Of a stretch of DNA of 64,000 nucleotides, positions 47,201 to 60,600 are shown one piece after another. This DNA comes from Cyanoderma ruficeps (Eukaryota > Chordata > Aves > Passeriformes > Timaliidae), in NCBI GenBank assembly GCA_008694505.1, contig VZDJ01000843.1, positions 124,001 through 188,000 on the forward strand, read 5' to 3'. Each line of letters opens with the position of its first letter. Position 1 is the first letter of the stretch. Both the position numbers and the translations under genes were made by a program. The notes beneath the pieces were generated by a model. The model was not told the DNA's origin. It searched no databases and saw only the letters and a list, made by a program, of their open reading frames with translations.

Positions 47201-50200
47201 TTGCCACCCAAAATATACACATTATTTTTCCTCTTAGAGACCTCCTTTTCTGTCCCTTTGTCATTATGTAATTCTATAGCAGAGTGAACAATGAGAGCTA
47301 CTATGTGCCGTCTAAAGTTCAGCCATATCCACAGGCCTCCCCTTGTGCATTCTTCCTCTTTCTTGTGTGAACTCATTGCATGTTTTATAGCTGTCACTGT
47401 GACACTGTGCCTGGAAAGGCCATCATGCACATCTTGGCACTCTTGCTTGCTCACATGCTCCCTTTGTCTTCTGTTAACACCCCCAACCTGGTTATTCATG
47501 CAGTCTGTGACTCGGCATAAATTTCATCTCCCTCTGGACAGGATACTCTGGGAAGCATAAGCAATCACCTGGAGGCCAAGAGATCAAAGCCCTAGTAGCA
47601 GACTTGCTCATTTCTCACTAGGATCCACCTTCTGCTTTTCAGAATTTGGGTACACTGAGTTCAGTTTTACACTGTTAATTTTTAGATTGAATTTTGGGGA
47701 AATTACAGCGTTGCAGCCCTACCCATGTGATCACTTTTTCCCTTCCTCTAGGGGATGTCTTCAGTAGTTCAGAAAACAGGCAAAGCTGAATTCTTCCCTG
47801 TAGAACTTTATACCTGAATGAAACATCTGTGAAGACAATATCAAAATACTCACCACGGATGCAGTGGAGATGTTTTGAGAGGTGGTGCTGGCTAGGATGT
47901 GAAGACAACAGCATTTTTCTATGCTCTTTTAGGTGTCCTGGTGAGACTTATGGGAACAGTCTAGATGGTAAAAAATACAAAGCAGGTCTTTAACTAAAGG
48001 TGCTGGAGAGAAACTTCGGGAAGAATCTCACTGTGAAACAAGCAGAGTGAGATCTTCTGTCTTGCTGACAAGTGTTGCCAAAAGACTGATGCTAGCCTTT
48101 CCCACTCCAGGGGAGATAAGAGTTCAGGCAGAGAGAAGATCTGGGTGCATTCCTGGTGAGTGACATTGACAGAAGGCACAAGTTGGTAGTTCTCTGTGTG
48201 ACTTTGTCCAAACACAATGCAGAAGGTAAGAAGCAGCATGGAAATGTGAGATTAGGTGGAGGAGATGGTGATAACAAGGAAGTCAGTTTAAACTGTTACC
48301 CTCTGAGTTTCCAGGGGGCTCATGAACAACAGTCATGGGGACTGACAAAATAGGTGTTTCCTTGAAGGTATCTCAGCTGAGACTCTCCCATATGGGAGAA
48401 GCCTTTCAGAAGGAAGGATGGTGTCATTCTGTGACAATGGTGAGTGTTCCTGTCTTGATCCTTGTTCTGGGGATGTCTTCCACTGATTCAGGACAGTTCG
48501 GGCTTAATCAAGGACTAAGGTTTGTTCATATAGGCTCCAGGACTTGCATCCAAAGCATACTTTGCTTGGCTTCCTCTATAGTTTGACAGTTAGCTTTGCT
48601 TTTGTTTTTGCCCTTCATTAGTGTTTTTGCTTCATTAGAGCTCCCATAAGAAACAGGTTTAATTGTAAAGAATCTGGGAGAAATTTTGTCAGTTTTCTGT
48701 ATGATACATAGAATGTTTGGGATGAGATAAAACTGACTTTAGATGAGTTCTGAAAAGCTACAGTGTGGCCCCTGTGTGCTATATTCATAAGTCATTTTGT
48801 GTTCTGGCCATTATAGAATAAAGGAACAGGCTGATATCTGATGCTTTTCCAATTTGCTTTTCTCTCTGAAATTAGTTGTGTGTTAGCCAGACCTGCAAAG
48901 ACAAACCTCTTTCTTGTTTAGCTGGATTACAGCCAGCACGGAAGCAACAAAGTCACAATCACTCATTTGGAACTGAACTCTCTCATTTTTTAAAAACTAT
49001 TTTTAGATGATTGTTGAAGTTTCTTCCTCTCGCACAGTGTTTTTCTGTATTTTGCTGAGCAATATAACATCTCACTTAGGTTTTGGAAAGTTCATTTTGA
49101 CATGCTTGATTATCACATACTTTCAGTTCTTAAATTTAGGTAGGTTTAAAGAAAAAAAAGCAACAAACTAGACTTAGTTGCTTCCTGCTTCTATTTACTC
49201 CTTTGTCCCTTCTGTTACTGTTGCTGTAATCACATACTGACATGGAATTAGTCTTCTGAGTGTATTTGAAAGAAGGGAGAGGGTCAGAGTGCTCTAAGTC
49301 GTGGATTCTCTCACCTGGGAATGCGCTGTGCTGCTCAGTGTTGTTGGGCACTGCTGTGGATTTACCTCCACTGGCAGCCACTCCCCAGCTGGTTCTCACC
49401 TCCTTCCCCACAACAGGGTGGGGACAGGATAGAAGGGCAGGCATTTAGAGGGTGTCTTCTATGGTGAGCCAGAATAATGCCAACCTAAAGCAAGATTCTA
49501 AGAATGCCAATCAAAACTGTACTAGGCTATCCAGTTAATGGATTTACAGGGTTTCCTGTGGCTTTGCTCATTTATGACAAGTGTGACTCTTCTAAAGAAT
49601 TCAGGCACAATTCTTTTATCCTTTCCAGAGATATGTTTGAAGAGAAGCTCTTCATTTATGTGTAACAGGTAGTAATAGAATAATGAAGATCTGTTGGTAT
49701 AAATTAAATTGTGCTGAGAAGTTTTCTTTGTTCTAAATTTAAGTTGTATTTTTAAAGGATTTTAGGAAAGGAATAATTCCATACTTTGCTTTGTGTTGGG
49801 CTTCTTTTTTTCCCTTCTATTTTCAAATACACTTTTATGTTCTAAAGACAAGAGATGAAGAAGACTAAATGTGTGAACAGGTTTAAGGTTTTCATAGAAC
49901 ACTGGGGTGCAGAGATTGTTTGCTTGGCTGTTGCTGTTAGAGCAGGATTTCTATCTATTTTGGTCCTAACACTAGTGGCTTGGTGGACCATATGTATATC
50001 TTTGTTTACCACTACTGTAGTCGTAGTATTACACAACCTTTTGCAACTCATCAACATGTCTTAGGTTATGGAAACTCAGAAATATCTCTTGGGAGATTGC
50101 TGAACTGAACACAATCATACACTCAGAAAAAAAAAGCTTAATATACTTTCCTTTCTTGCTCTCCTGTATCCAAGTTCTTGTTACCCAAAATGCATTTCCA

Positions 50201-50965
50201 GACTGGGTCTGTACCCTGGAATTAGCTCCCCCTGCTCTTTGCCACTTACCCACATTATTCATCTCAACTTCACGTCTCAAAAGTGTACAAGTCTGTAGTG
50301 ATTAAAATAGCTACTCTCACTACTTGCGAGTAGGTAGATAGTCGTGCAAAGAAGTCTGGTCAGTGGCTTTGTGCTGCTCATTGTAATTTCCTGAATTTCC
50401 CTCAGTATCTCATTCTCTGCTTGATAATTCCATTTCTCAGGACTAAGTGGATTATTCCAGATGACTTCTTACCTGAGCTGCAGACAAGACCTGTCGTCTT
50501 ACTGACTCCCAAGCATGACTTCTTCCGTAAATGTACAGTTCCTTCTCCTGCTGCTTCACTATCCCTCTGTGCCTCCCTCAGGGCCCTGCTGCACCGTAAC
50601 TACTTTTAGTGTAATATCATGTGATATTGTATTACCTGGCCTTCTACCAAAATCACTTTAATTTCCAAATCATCTTTGTAAAACTTCTGTACTGTTTCTC
50701 ATTCTTCACTGATCTCTCCAATACTGTCCTGTTTACTCTTACTTGCAGATGTCATTAGTCCAGTTGAGTTCCCTTTTATAGGGAACTTTAAACTTACCCT
50801 TTTAGGTAAGGTGGGTCTCCCCAGTTAATGCCTCTGCACAGCTTAGTGGCATTTTCACTTACTGTATTATGTCATTGTGTGTCCGACTGTAAGTTAATTA
50901 AATTTGAAATTAAGTAATCCTATGACACTTGGAGCTTTTACTTAAATGGGATATATTCTGTGGTT
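44300..50965. other. Unique intronic sequence
   Basis: No exon or recent transposon recognised. It contains A/T homopolymer runs (44408-44418, about 45667-45690) and an A-rich run with CAA units (46379-46430). Confidence 0.55.
46379..46430 (+). repeat. A-rich / (CAA)n low-complexity tract
   Basis: AAAAAACAACCAACAACAAC-type units; simple sequence. Confidence 0.8.
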
Positions 50966-51100
50966 ACCACATCCAGTCTCTATCCATGGGGGTTTTCAAG
51001 ACCCAGCTGTTCAAAAAGTCCTAAACAACATTGACTCTACCTTGAGCACAAGATTGAGTTGAGATCAGCCATGCAGCCTCAGTCATTTCATGGTTCTGGT
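50966..51100 (+). mobile_element. Degraded CR1 LINE 3' end
   Basis: 'ctctatccatgggggttttc', 'aagacccagctgttcaaaaa' and 'gcacaagattgagttgagat' match in order the CR1 3' segment seen at 29190-29290 (ccatccctgaaggtgttcaagaccaggcc...). The terminal repeat is almost gone. It is an old, 5'-truncated copy. Confidence 0.7.
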
Positions 51101-54100
51101 GCATTCATCAACCTTATACCACTCTGGATCTTTGAGGTCCACCACTCCTGATCTTGCATGTGTCAGGGTCTGCTTCCCTGGTTATTTAACCTGGTTTTTA
51201 GATATGTTGGATTTGATCTAGTTTTGTAGGTTTTTTAAAATACAGGTTGCATTTCCAAACATACTTCTCATATACACTGACAGATGTATCTTTTTGAATT
51301 GATAGGTTCTTTGTAAAGAACTAATTTGGTCACCTTTGAAAAGGAGGGTAAGAGTTCTGTTTGTCAGCTGGACTGGTATTTCCATGATGTCTGACAGCAG
51401 AGCACATTACTATGATTAATTTATAAAAGAAAACAGGGTGTTCTGAAATGACTGCAGGGCATGGCTTCCATGAAATGTGAACAAGTTGGAACTAAAATAA
51501 GCTATATCTAATATTTCAATTCCCATCTCAGGTCCTGCTTTCTCAACTATAAATAATGTAAAACTCCCTTTTATGTACACTTCTGGACAGTGGTGCTCAG
51601 TGGAGCTTGTATATAGCTCTGTTCCTTTTTAGTTTGCTTTCTCCTCTGCTGCATTAGAATATTTTAAGGTGTGTAATGATGATCCATAAAGCCTTTTTTG
51701 TTGGTTTTGTGTGGGAGGGGGTGCATAAGCTCTTCTTGTACCTCTGTTCAGTGAAGACAGATTGAAATATCTTGACTTTAATACGTACTACACATTTTCC
51801 AAAACAGTGTTACTAAATTTAATGTGTACAACAGGTAAAAAAAAATCATTTCCATATTCATTGCAGTGCAACAACAAAAGCTTTTCTTTCATTTGTCTAT
51901 GGTTTTACTTCACAGAGATAAAATCACTAGTGCATTTGTGGTTTTATGTGAATGAAATGTCTCTTCTCAATTACTGTTTCAAAACAAGCTTTCTAATTCC
52001 TATTGTCCTAATCTAAAAAATTAATTACTTGTCACCAGAAAACTGGCAATGTCACCTCATTTCTGATTAAAATATTTAAATTGTTTCAGTTTTATTAATT
52101 TCTGAAACTAATATTTTTTATGTCATAACTGTGGTGTATAAATCATACACATAGAATAGGATAGTAAGCAGAATTAACCTTATGGTGTGCCCACCAAAAT
52201 ATGTTCATAAAATTCACTGGGGTTGGGATGGTTGGATGATGGGACCACTGGTCTGGGAAATGAAACACCTGGCTTCCAGTGCCAGGTCTGTCATTTTCTG
52301 TCTGATGTCTGAGAAAGAAAATAAAATAAAAAGAAAAAAAGGGGAAAAAAATCTCATTTATTGTTGTCTGTGGAAAGAAGTGTTTATGTGGTACCTTACT
52401 TTTCACTCCAAAATTTTTTAAGTATTAGTAGTTTTATGTACTCACTCTGCTTAGGAAATCCCAAGGATCCTTAACCAGTAGCGTGTGCTGTTTTCAGGCT
52501 TTAATTTGGAAGAGTTGATAGTAATGAGCCTCCCAAATCTTTCTTTCAATGTGCTACAGGAATTTCTTAATGTTCTGCTATTGTTGGTGTTATTTGGACT
52601 CTAAGACTGTGAAATAATTTGGAGTTCATTATTGTTTTGGAGAGAGGAGGGGCATTCTTTGGTTTGTTTTAGCCTAATTCTGTAAGTAACCTAATTATGT
52701 TAAGCTATATGAGGCTAATTTGTTTCAGCTGGATGAGAGACTTCAGTAAAAGGTGATTGAGGGTTTTTTTTTTTTTAAATCTCTGCCCATGTAATAGTTT
52801 TTTTAATTGTTTGAAATGCCGTAGTGTAATTCTGTTACACTAGGCATGGAAGAGTCTCATCTTCCAATTAACTGTGGGGATTGTGGAGGAGGAAGATGTA
52901 ATAGTTCCAAAGTGGATGATTCAGACTAGTGGGAGAAACAGCTCCATCCCATGTATAAGGATTAGAAACCCAAAATCAGCTTGGATAAAATTAAGCTGTA
53001 ATGTGCAAGGCCTATTGGGATTTTGAAGGACTAGGGTGCTCCCATCTGCTTTCATTCTGCCCATGGGTGAGAAGAGGTTTGAGGAGACAGAATGGTTGAT
53101 TCTCACAGTTTCCATAATTCCTGTTGGCAGTTCAAACTTGTCCATTGATAGTCACATAGCTGAATATGTAAAACAGACCCTGATTTTTCCCTTAGCTGAT
53201 TGTGCTGCATTTGTATCTCATGTAGTGTGTACTTCTGGGATGTGGAATAGCACTGGGACTGTTGCGTTGGTAATGCTATGTGTGAGTTGTGCAGAGAGAT
53301 GTTTATGTTTAAGTGTAATGGTCTTGCCTAGAGACATCTGGTTTATACTGTCCTTGAATTCTTTGGCAGATCTGTCTTGTTTTCTGATTTTGTGATGTAG
53401 CAGACATTTGCTATTAATTAAGAAAGCCCTTAATGTCCTTACTTAAGAAAAGCAGCTAACTCAGATCTCAGAAAACTCAAGTATATCAGTTCAAAGCAGG
53501 TTTTCTAATTCACAGCACCATTTACTGACCAAGTCCATGCAGTCTGCAGTCACAACATTCGGGAAAAGTTGGGGGTGACTACAAGGGAAGCACCTGTAAG
53601 CCCTACAACTGCATATGTCTCTAGGTACACAGCCTGGTATCCCATGAAAAGGAAGGGAAGGCAGAACTGATGATTCCAGAATATGGCTAGTGTATAGCAC
53701 TGAGTTATACAAACAGCTCTGAACTTTAGGTAGAAGTAGTTGCAAGGAAAAATTTGGTGATTACAAACCTCTCATCAGCAGAGACTTTGGACCACTGTGG
53801 CTCAAAAACTTGGCTAGTCACAAGACGTGAGCATCCCTGCTCTGTTTTCTAACAGCACCCCAAACTGGGGTTTATTCTCATCTGAATATGGATCGGGGGA
53901 AAGATTAGAAAGATAAGGGTGCCCTGTGGTATCCCTCGTGTTGCTGATTTGCAGACTTACGCTGAATCTCATGCTTTTGCTGGGCAGTGGAACTTCCTCA
54001 ACAAAATATCATAACCAGGTTAATACAAATCCAGTCTTGACCCACAGCACCTGAGGAGACTGTGTACTGTTCTGCTAGTGCAGTGGGGACTGTTTCAGCC

Positions 54101-54696
54101 TCATTATACGTTTGTAAATGCAACTTGAATGGAGGTTTTGAAGTGTGCATGAACTGTGCATGATTAGAGCTCAGAGAACCAGATTATAAATTTCTCAGGT
54201 TCTGTGTTGAGCCTGGGCAAATGGGAAATCTTGGTAATAGGATTAAAGAGCACTACAAATTACATTTACAGAAATACTCTACCGGAGTTGTATGAGAAGA
54301 TAAATGTGAGAATCTCATAAAGCTGGTGCACACAATCTCGGAAAACATTTCTTCGCTTCCATCCTCTCACCTCCTTGCTTTCAAGAAATACTTACACTTA
54401 AATATGACTGGATGTGAATATATGGTATGTTAGGACCATAACAATTACACTATATATTTACATATCCTAGCCAGCTAAGCCGCATTATACATGCAATTGT
54501 GTGTTTGTAATTATAATTTCATTGGAGTGGAAGGGAACAGTAGGAGTGAGTGTTGTTTTGTCTCCACTGTGGTAGTTTCATGGAATGTGTTTTTTATAAA
54601 CTTTCTATCCTCAGACCAGATTTAGCTCTTTCAAAGCATATCGTGGGAGAGGCTGACAACTTTTTACTCTAAAATATACAGTGTATATCAGTATGT
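51101..54696. other. Unique intronic sequence
   Basis: No exon or element recognised. It includes a purine run near 52315-52352 and a T run near 52766-52777. Frames of at most 119 codons have no protein character. Confidence 0.55.
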
Positions 54697-54855
54697 TTTT
54701 ATTCAGATTGGCACAGGCTTTCAGATACACTTTCTTGTTCTGGAATCTTAGAACAAGACAAGAAAATAAATTACTTTTATTCAGATTGGCAAAGGCTTTC
54801 AGATACACTTTCTGGTTCTGGAATCTTAGAACAAGACAAGAAAATAAATTACTTT
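54697..54855. repeat. Tandem duplication, two copies of 78 bp
   Basis: Copy 1 (54697-54774) and copy 2 (54775-54852) differ at only two positions by eye (cacagg/aaagg-type C-to-A and a T-to-G), so the duplication is recent. The unit is not low complexity (it contains 'ggaatcttagaacaagacaa'). It keeps reading frames open because 78 is divisible by 3, which explains the repeated 26-residue unit in both strand translations. Confidence 0.95.
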
Positions 54856-56339
54856 CCCTCTTTTTCTGGGTCAGGTCCAATTTCATTTTTTCCTCTTTGT
54901 TTTAGTGGACATTTGGATTCTTGCTGATTAGATTGCTTTACAGTGATATTAGCACAGTCAAATTGGCAGGAAGATATCCCATTGTGTGCCTCAAGAAAGA
55001 GCAAATTCATGGTGGCGTCTGTAGTTCTTCTACCCTTCCAGCTGTTGAGGCTGCAAAGAGTGTTTTGCAGAGTGCTTTGAGATACACTCAGTGGGTGACA
55101 TTGAACTATGTCTGGAACAATAACTTCAGGTCACGAGGTGGGGAGGGATTCTTCCTTCAGAAGAAAACTGTTTGCTTGTTTACTTGCTTTTAGTTTGTTC
55201 CCCAGCCCTGACTCCCTCAGAAATTTCAACATCTGCGTGGCTAGAAGAGCCCCAAACTCAGTCCTAGGTTCACTTAAGGAGCAAACATTTGAATAAACAG
55301 TTAAGCATGTGTTACAGAATCAGCTGTGCAGTGCCAAGGCTTTGTTCTCTTGCGTCCCAGGTTCTGCAGTCAGATTTCCTCCAGCATGGAAGTAGAAGGG
55401 CCTCTGGTGAGGTTAGAGGAAGAGTAAACAAAGTAGTAGTGGGGAAAGGTCTGTTGCTAGGACATCAAGCCTCGTACCAAGCACAGAGCACACTTCTGTG
55501 GCTGTTCCCAGGAGTCTGGGGACAGCAGGAAGAGGAATTCTTTTGGCTGATGGGTCAGGTTTGCAGGCACTGAGGCATTGCTGCTTCTGCCCAAACAGCC
55601 ATTTCCAGCTTTGCTGCCTTGTATTTCGCTGAGCGCTGGGCAACTTGTTTCAAGCTTGGCTATTTTGTAACAATAGTTCTGTGTAAATTGCAGTCTGGAT
55701 CCATCTAATGACAAATTTTACTTCTGAGACTTGGATGAAATGCCGGAGGCAAGTAGCTCTCTGTAAAAGCCATCAATACCTTCTTGTGTAGGTTCGAAAT
55801 AGTAGGATAAAATACTTGAAAATGGACTGAGACAGCTGGGGACTATGGTTGGGAGGAGGAGGAACACTCACCTTCTTACTGCAGTGTAAAAATAGAAAGC
55901 AACCAGTGTTAATTTTCTACAACTACCACTTCTTTTAAAAAGCTAGTTTATCTCAAGAGGATTTTAAAATTTTAGTTTTCAATATATGTTCCCAAATACT
56001 CTGGCGCATGGAGCAGTTAGGTACACTTCAGCAAAGAAAGATCATAAAGAATTCTATTATTTTGAGCAGGTTAAAAAAACCCACAACAAATCAAACACAA
56101 AATCAGAAAGAAAGAGCAGGTTAGTTTGTAAAGTGCCTACTTTTTTTCCAGCAAGAACATGTATTGAAACTTGACCCTTGCTGTTGTAAATCTGATCCCT
56201 GTCACACAGTCTTTTAAAATATCTGTTTATCGACCTTAATTTCTAGGAAGAGTCTTTGTGCTGTTATGTTCTGGAACTTAGGTACCTGTGGCAGCTAAGT
56301 AAGCTGCTGCATACTCAGCATTGCAGCTGAAAGAGGCAG
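54856..56339. other. Unique intronic sequence
   Basis: No exon or element recognised. Confidence 0.5.
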
Positions 56340-56790
56340 GAATGGTGACTGCAAACAGAGACGGTATTAATTGCTCCCTGCACTCAGCTGAATAGCTGCA
56401 TCGACGCATAGCAGCAGGAGGGAGAGGGTTAATGAGGGGCTAATTCCATCCTCAGAGGGACACCGGGCTGAATGGAAACAGCTGCTGCACTGCGGGCTCT
56501 GGGCTGCGCAGGGAGTTGCTGGCGGCTTCAGTGAAGGGAGAAGAGCGGCATGTGAGGGAGGGAATAAACAATCCAGAAAAAAAAAGGAGCATATAAAGGT
56601 ATCTTATGTCGGGACCTCGGAGAGGGGAGAAATCACAGCAGACAACAGGCAGGAGTGGAGGAAGGGAACGTTCAGACTGGAATTGCCGACCGGAGAAGCG
56701 GGTGCAGCCACCTGCGAGCACTTGACCTCCCTGTGTGAACATCAAGGCTTACAGCTAAGTCAACATGACGCAGTGTAGGTGTAGCTTAGC
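56340..56790 (+). promoter_or_regulatory. TATA-containing promoter-like segment with E-boxes
   Basis: A GC-richer, low-homopolymer block with CAGCTG E-boxes at 56385-56390 and 56479-56484 and a good TATA box (GCATATAAAGG; TATAAA at 56592-56597). About 170 bp of leader-like, purine-rich sequence follows up to an ATG at 56765, whose frame closes after 13 codons. No consensus donor closes an exon nearby. A tissue-restricted alternative promoter or an enhancer is possible; no protein is recognised. Confidence 0.35.
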
Positions 56791-56997
56791 TATTGAGGCA
56801 GCATAGGTGTGTAAATGCAAGCTTCGCTGAGCTGGTGGGCTCTGTTTGGAAGGTGTGGGGATGTTGCTCGGGATGGATACTGGATGTATGTGGCAGTGTG
56901 TCCCAAGAATGCTTTCAATTGTATTTGTGAAAATATGAATATGAAAGTAGGAGTTTGGTTCACTGAAGTCAGCTGCCCAAGAGTCAAATTATCCACT

Positions 56998-57618
56998 TGT
57001 TATAAACAAGGTGAGCCAAATTGTAATAATAAAAAATAAAATTTATTTTCACGTAACAGCGAGTACGGAAACAAATAAAAACCACAGCCACGATAAAGAT
57101 CAATTTGATCGAATGGGGTGAAATGTGAGACAGGCCTCTATCGCACCTTGTCTCCTCTTGGTTCACCCGAAATCCCACTACCAAAGGTCCAGTTTTTATA
57201 CTTTTTAGTTCCCCTGAGGCAGGGTTTTTCTTTTGTTCAGTTATCCGAATATTGGTATTCATCGGCCTCCTTTTGGGATTCCGATTTTTCTGAGTGGACT
57301 TTCAGGGGAAACAGAAAAGATGTCTGAGTGTCCATTGCAGATCATATTCAGTTTCCGAGTGGGTTTTCAGAGGAGACGGAAAGGATGTCTGAATGACCAT
57401 TGCAGACCCTATTCAGTCTCTCAGGCAGATGTTTTCAGTCATTAAGCATGCTTGCTAGTCCATTTCCAGGGGAGCCACATTTGTTCATGTGCTGATGGTC
57501 TAAATCTTCCCCCGTTCTGCCCCTCTTCGTCCTGAAGTTTCTCGGCGAATATCTTTTCCCTGCTTTTAAATTCTTTATTCCTCAGGCACAAATTAATACA
57601 CGGATGTTATTCACAACA
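56998..57618 (-). mobile_element. LTR of an endogenous retrovirus, internal region absent, copy B
   Basis: A 621-bp LTR in minus orientation, flanked by an exact 4-bp duplication CACT (56994-56997 and 57619-57622). Read on the minus strand it begins TGTTGTGAATAACATCCGTG and ends TTTATAACA, so both TG and CA termini are intact. The TATA box is at 57194-57200 and the AATAAA signal at 57042-57047. It is the same family as 16259-16834, better preserved at its termini and about 45 bp longer, with an internal near-duplicate block (57325-57420, two copies of a 'tgtctga.tg.ccattgcaga' unit). No internal viral genes are present, consistent with a solo LTR left by recombination. Confidence 0.9.
57325..57420 (-). 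repeat. Internal tandem near-duplicate within LTR copy B
   Basis: Two units of about 65 bp share 'gatgtctga.tg.ccattgcaga', 'attcagt' and 'gagtgg.ttttcag' blocks between about 57285 and 57420. They lie in the U3 part of the LTR, where enhancer repeats are typical. Copy A at 16.26 kb lacks the second unit, which accounts for most of the length difference. Confidence 0.55.
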
Positions 57619-57622
57619 CACT

Positions 57623-60600
57623 GCTCTGTAGAATATGAATATTTTGAATAATAATGGGTAATTGCCATCTCTGCTACATGCCATGATGTCAACACTTGAA
57701 AGTTGCCTTCTTTCATATACCCCTGTCATGTGCACAGACATGTCTTGTATTCCTGCTGCATACCAACAGCTGTTACCAGCATTCATTTATTGCAATAAAT
57801 CCCCAGAAATGCTTTAGCTGAAGCATTTAGTGAAGACACAGCCTGCCCACTTCATGGAGGGGGAACTGCTAATAACACTTTCTGCTGCCTTCTCCTAAAG
57901 ACCTGCGTTTTTCCCTGCAGTTGATAGAGTTGTCTGAGGTGAGGATGTTGGGGAGGACAGCCAACTTTGCAATTCTCAGCACAGTGAGCCATGGAATATA
58001 CCCAGGAGAAATACTTAAGAACACAAGGATGTGCAGGCTAGATTGTTAGTGTAGTGAAATCAGTGATGTGCATAGATTTTTTACTGCTGTAAAAAACAGT
58101 AAAAAACTAGCATAGCTGGCTATGGAGCCAGGCACTGGCCCACAGGGCTGTGGTTTGTCAAGCACCAGAGCTGTAAAACCAAAGCAGTCCCAAGAAAGGC
58201 ACTAGGGAGGATCAGAAGTAGAAGAGCTTGTCCTGTTAAACAGATTAGGGCATGTTAGCCTCAGATGATAAGGAAGAAAAAGGAGTAAATGTTTTGAGAG
58301 AGCGTTATAAATTCACGAGTGGTACAAAGAAGATCAAAAGGGACAAAAGATATCCTAGAGGTGCAGAATGTGCGAATGCCAGAGAAGCTTTACAAATGTG
58401 TACCTAGTTCTTCCTTGTTTTTTCTCTGATTTGCCACTCTCAGAGGCAGGATGCTGGACTGTCAGCCTGTGGTCTGATCTGATACAGTACTTCTTTAGTA
58501 TGCTTTTTGACAGAGGAATCTGCCTTAAGATGGGAAAACTGATTTTTTTTTTCACTGATGTTTCTTCAGTTATACTAGTGATTACTTTTTCATTCCTAAA
58601 ATTACATGTATGATAATATTTCTTGATATGTCAAGATTTTAGAGCCCACAGGAACAATTGTTGAGAATGAAAATGTAAATGAAATTGAACGGAAAAAAAT
58701 GTACCAATGTAACTCTTCACCTGAACTGTGAAGTATTCTGTTACACAGATGGTGAAGCCATAAAAAATGAAAAAGGTAACTTGCATTTTCATTCTACCAG
58801 ATTATGTGAGCAATATGCCACATTTTGTATAAAGATTCAAACAAGAATGCTTATATGCTTGTATGAATGAAGCTTGTATGAATGGAGCATTTATTACAAT
58901 TTTTATTAAGAATTAATACAGAATAGCTTTACCACTTCAGAGTCAGCGAAGTTTTTGGCCTATGTTCTGTTCAGGGGTGAAAAATAAACCATGTGTTAAA
59001 TGGAATAATGTAGTGTTGATCCTTTTCTGTCAGGACAATTAACATGAGTAAAATGTTTGCCCTACTTTAAATAGATAAGGAGTACTGCATTGTATTTCTC
59101 TTAAGATTAATGTTTCTATATTGGCAGCAGAGAGCACAAGATTTATTTGTAGAGCCTTATGTAGATTTACAGCTGTGCCAGTTACTGCTCGAAAGCTCTT
59201 TATATGTCACACTTACAGTGGGTCTTTCTGTGTGAGTGAATGTTAGTGAAAGTGGTCATAAGAAGGATGCGGATATTTTAAAGTGTTAAGTGGAATAAGT
59301 GGAATGTGTGACACATACAATGACTTTAAATTATAAATTTAGTGTTGTCATGACCCTTGACATCCTCTTTCCATATGTGCATATGTGAGCATGCATTTGT
59401 GTGATATAAACAAAAAAAATGTATTTTATCAAAATGCTGTAGAAGCAACTTTCTGTGTTGTCCTGATTTCCTTAGAGAATTAGTAATGTGTTTTTCTGTT
59501 ATTATTTGATGACTTCAAGAAAGAAAATTACACTCAAGGAGAGAACAACAGTCTCAGGGGATGTGCACTTCTCATGGAACCATGCTCTGGACTCATAAAC
59601 ATCCATGCAACTCCTGTTTATGTAATAGGATTGTATGGGTGAAATACAGGGTTGAATTTGGCATTCAGAGTCCAGTATAAGGATTGATTCTGCCTTGGGC
59701 TTGGTAGAGACAGACACATAATATAGGGAATACTGTGTAAATTAATCTCAAAATGTTAGAACAATTGCTGTTTTTCTGTGTGACTGAAGCTTTCAAGTTT
59801 GATAATTACAAGCATCTGTAATTTCAATAACTGCGATTAAATTTTGAGCGTGTGTGTATACAAGTGAATATTAATTGTCTGGTAGACACATTTGAATTTT
59901 CACGTTTATTCTTTTACAGAAAAATTGCAGGGAAAAAATAATATGAGTAGTCTTAACCCAAATAGTGAAATAGTGTGTTTAGAAAATGGCTTTTCATTTG
60001 CAGAAGTTTTTGACATTTAACAAAACTGTTGTACATTTCTTCTTGATGAACAAGAGAATATTTTTTATATTCTGTTGAAAAAAAAATAGAGACATTCTCA
60101 CTTGAAGAAAAACTGAAGTTCATCTGTCAAGCCTCTGTATCTGAATTTATAGTAAATAAAGAAATAAAATGAGGTCATTGTGGGGGGAGAGGTTAAGAGA
60201 AAAACATTTAGTCTTGTACCAGGGTTTTCCAGATACCTTTTTCTTCCCATGAGTTTTGCAGACAGAGTTTTGAACTGGCCTGAAATTCTAACTGTTGCAT
60301 TCATGAACACTTGGAGTAGCTTTAGGTTCATAATTACTGTCTGTGTCTCTGAATTACTTTTGATCCCATCTTAACAAACTGTTGTCACCAGTTGACTCAA
60401 ATGCTCCGGTTTGATTTTGTCATGCTACAGCTTTTTTTACAGCTACTTGCTTTTATATTGGGAGAAACCTGCTAAATAAATTGCTGAGACAGTATGAGGC
60501 CACTTGATCAAGATGCTGTACCTGGTGCTACAGACAGAGATACCATGTTGGGTTATTAGTCCAGTGCATGACAAAGAAAATATTTCTCCTGAGTGGAGTA

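Noticed and set aside
53036..53395. 119-codon plus-strand frame
   Set aside because: No known family, no splice context and an ordinary intron base composition; treated as chance.
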